DNA of 64,000 bases, taken from the NCBI RefSeq assembly GCF_018889955.1, contig NZ_CP076545.1, positions 248,001 to 312,000 of the forward strand. Direction: 5' to 3'. The notes beneath the pieces were generated by a model that saw nothing but the letters and a program-made list of their open reading frames with translations, did no database searches and was not told where the DNA came from. The stretch comes from Collinsella sp. zg1085. Its GTDB lineage: Bacteria; Actinomycetota; Coriobacteriia; Coriobacteriales; Coriobacteriaceae. Shown piece by piece: positions 63,587 through 64,000 of the stretch (the first letter of the stretch is position 1; each line of letters starts with the position of its first letter). Made by a program: the position numbers and the translations under genes.

Positions 63587-64000
63587 ATGACACATACTAC
63601 TCCTGCTGATACGGTTGCTCACACAACAGATGAGACACAGGGTTTTGGTGCCAAGGCTTACCTCGGCGATGTTTTAATTGCTGTTGAGGGGCTACGCAAG
63701 AGCTTTGGCGAGCTTGAGGTGCTTAAAGGCATCAATCTCACAGTTGCAAAAGGTGAGGTTGTTACCCTTATTGGCGCTTCTGGCTCAGGCAAATCAACCT
63801 TGCTGCGCTGCTTAAATTTGCTCGAAGAACCAGATGAGGGCAATGTCTGGTTTCAGGGCAATAATCTCACCGATTCGCGCTGCGATGTAAACGCGCTTCG
63901 TCAACACATCGGCATGGTATTTCAGGGCTTCAATCTGTTTAATAATATGGACGTGCTTGCAAATTGCACGTTGGCTCCTGTGTTGCTAAAAAAGGCAAGC
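63587..64000 (+). CDS. Amino-acid ABC transporter ATPase, 3' end beyond window
   Basis: ATG 63587 behind AAGGAGG, open to the window edge (138 residues seen). A 25-residue N-terminal extension precedes the ABC domain. Walker A is GASGSGKST; the Q-loop region VFQGFNLFNNMDVLANCTLA is typical of GlnQ/HisP polar amino-acid importers. The signature, Walker B and H-loop lie outside. It closes the SBP-permease-ATPase order. Confidence 0.93.
   Translation, partial: MTHTTPADTVAHTTDETQGFGAKAYLGDVLIAVEGLRKSFGELEVLKGINLTVAKGEVVTLIGASGSGKSTLLRCLNLLEEPDEGNVWFQGNNLTDSRCDVNALRQHIGMVFQGFNLFNNMDVLANCTLAPVLLKKAS

Overview
The window looks like a chromosomal segment from a host-associated member of the Coriobacteriia, most likely family Atopobiaceae (Lancefieldella/Atopobium, Fannyhessea or Olsenella-like). 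This rests on moderate GC content, an actinobacterial Ser/Thr-kinase/FHA/PP2C/RodA-PBP cluster, a dnaK-grpE-dnaJ-hspR operon ending in an HspR regulator, LPxTG surface proteins and an Nramp-related magnesium transporter of the kind characterised in Eggerthella lenta. The assignment is inference; no 16S gene is present.

Layout. 1-1900 (minus): 5' part of dnaX, cut by the window edge. 2080-12007 (plus): a tightly overlapping cell-wall growth and phospho-signalling operon, namely a polytopic Ser/Thr kinase, two FHA proteins, a PP2C phosphatase, a fused RodA-PBP2 protein and a PASTA kinase. 12008-13808: about 1.8 kb without a convincing gene, holding a 70-bp hairpin, a 166-bp MITE-like element and a decayed 32-bp tandem array. 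13809-20384: a CNNM/CorC-type membrane protein, a cyanophycin-synthetase-N-like protein, a YtxH protein, a PRC-barrel protein, and two tandem NodB-fold membrane proteins, of which the first has lost its catalytic residues. 20431-23703: promoter, structured leader, MgtE-like protein and Nramp-related transporter, together a magnesium locus. 23700-24382 (minus): a TetR regulator with a 39-residue membrane peptide downstream. 24567-25118: LemA.

25210-31052 is a surface-protein region. It holds a large coiled-coil/CAP-domain wall protein split by one in-frame amber codon, a tRNA-Ser followed by a 144-bp direct repeat that includes its 3' end, a small LPKTG protein, and an XRE regulator carrying a G10 tract. 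After a ferredoxin gene (minus) comes the heat-shock operon dnaK-grpE-dnaJ-hspR (31776-36205). Two giant wall-anchored glycosidases follow (GH84 hexosaminidase, 36723-42596; GH2 beta-galactosidase, 42644-48643), then clpB. The dnaK and clpB upstream regions share a nearly identical 25-bp element, a candidate HspR operator.

51677-56375 carries small and housekeeping genes: an acidic small protein, a membrane protein, M18 aminopeptidase, tRNA-Arg(CCT), thioredoxin, an unrecognised protein and an aldose-1-epimerase. 56734-61343 is a mannose-class PTS (EIIAB, EIIC, EIID) with a FrlB/GfrF-like SIS-domain protein and a GntR/UTRA regulator. It may take up Amadori (fructosamine-type) compounds and cleave them. 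61496-64000 is a polar amino-acid ABC transporter; its ATPase runs off the right edge.

Taken together, the surface glycosidases can release sugars and amino sugars from host glycans, the PTS and ABC systems import small products, and the kinase/PASTA operon and NodB proteins govern the wall to which these enzymes are anchored.
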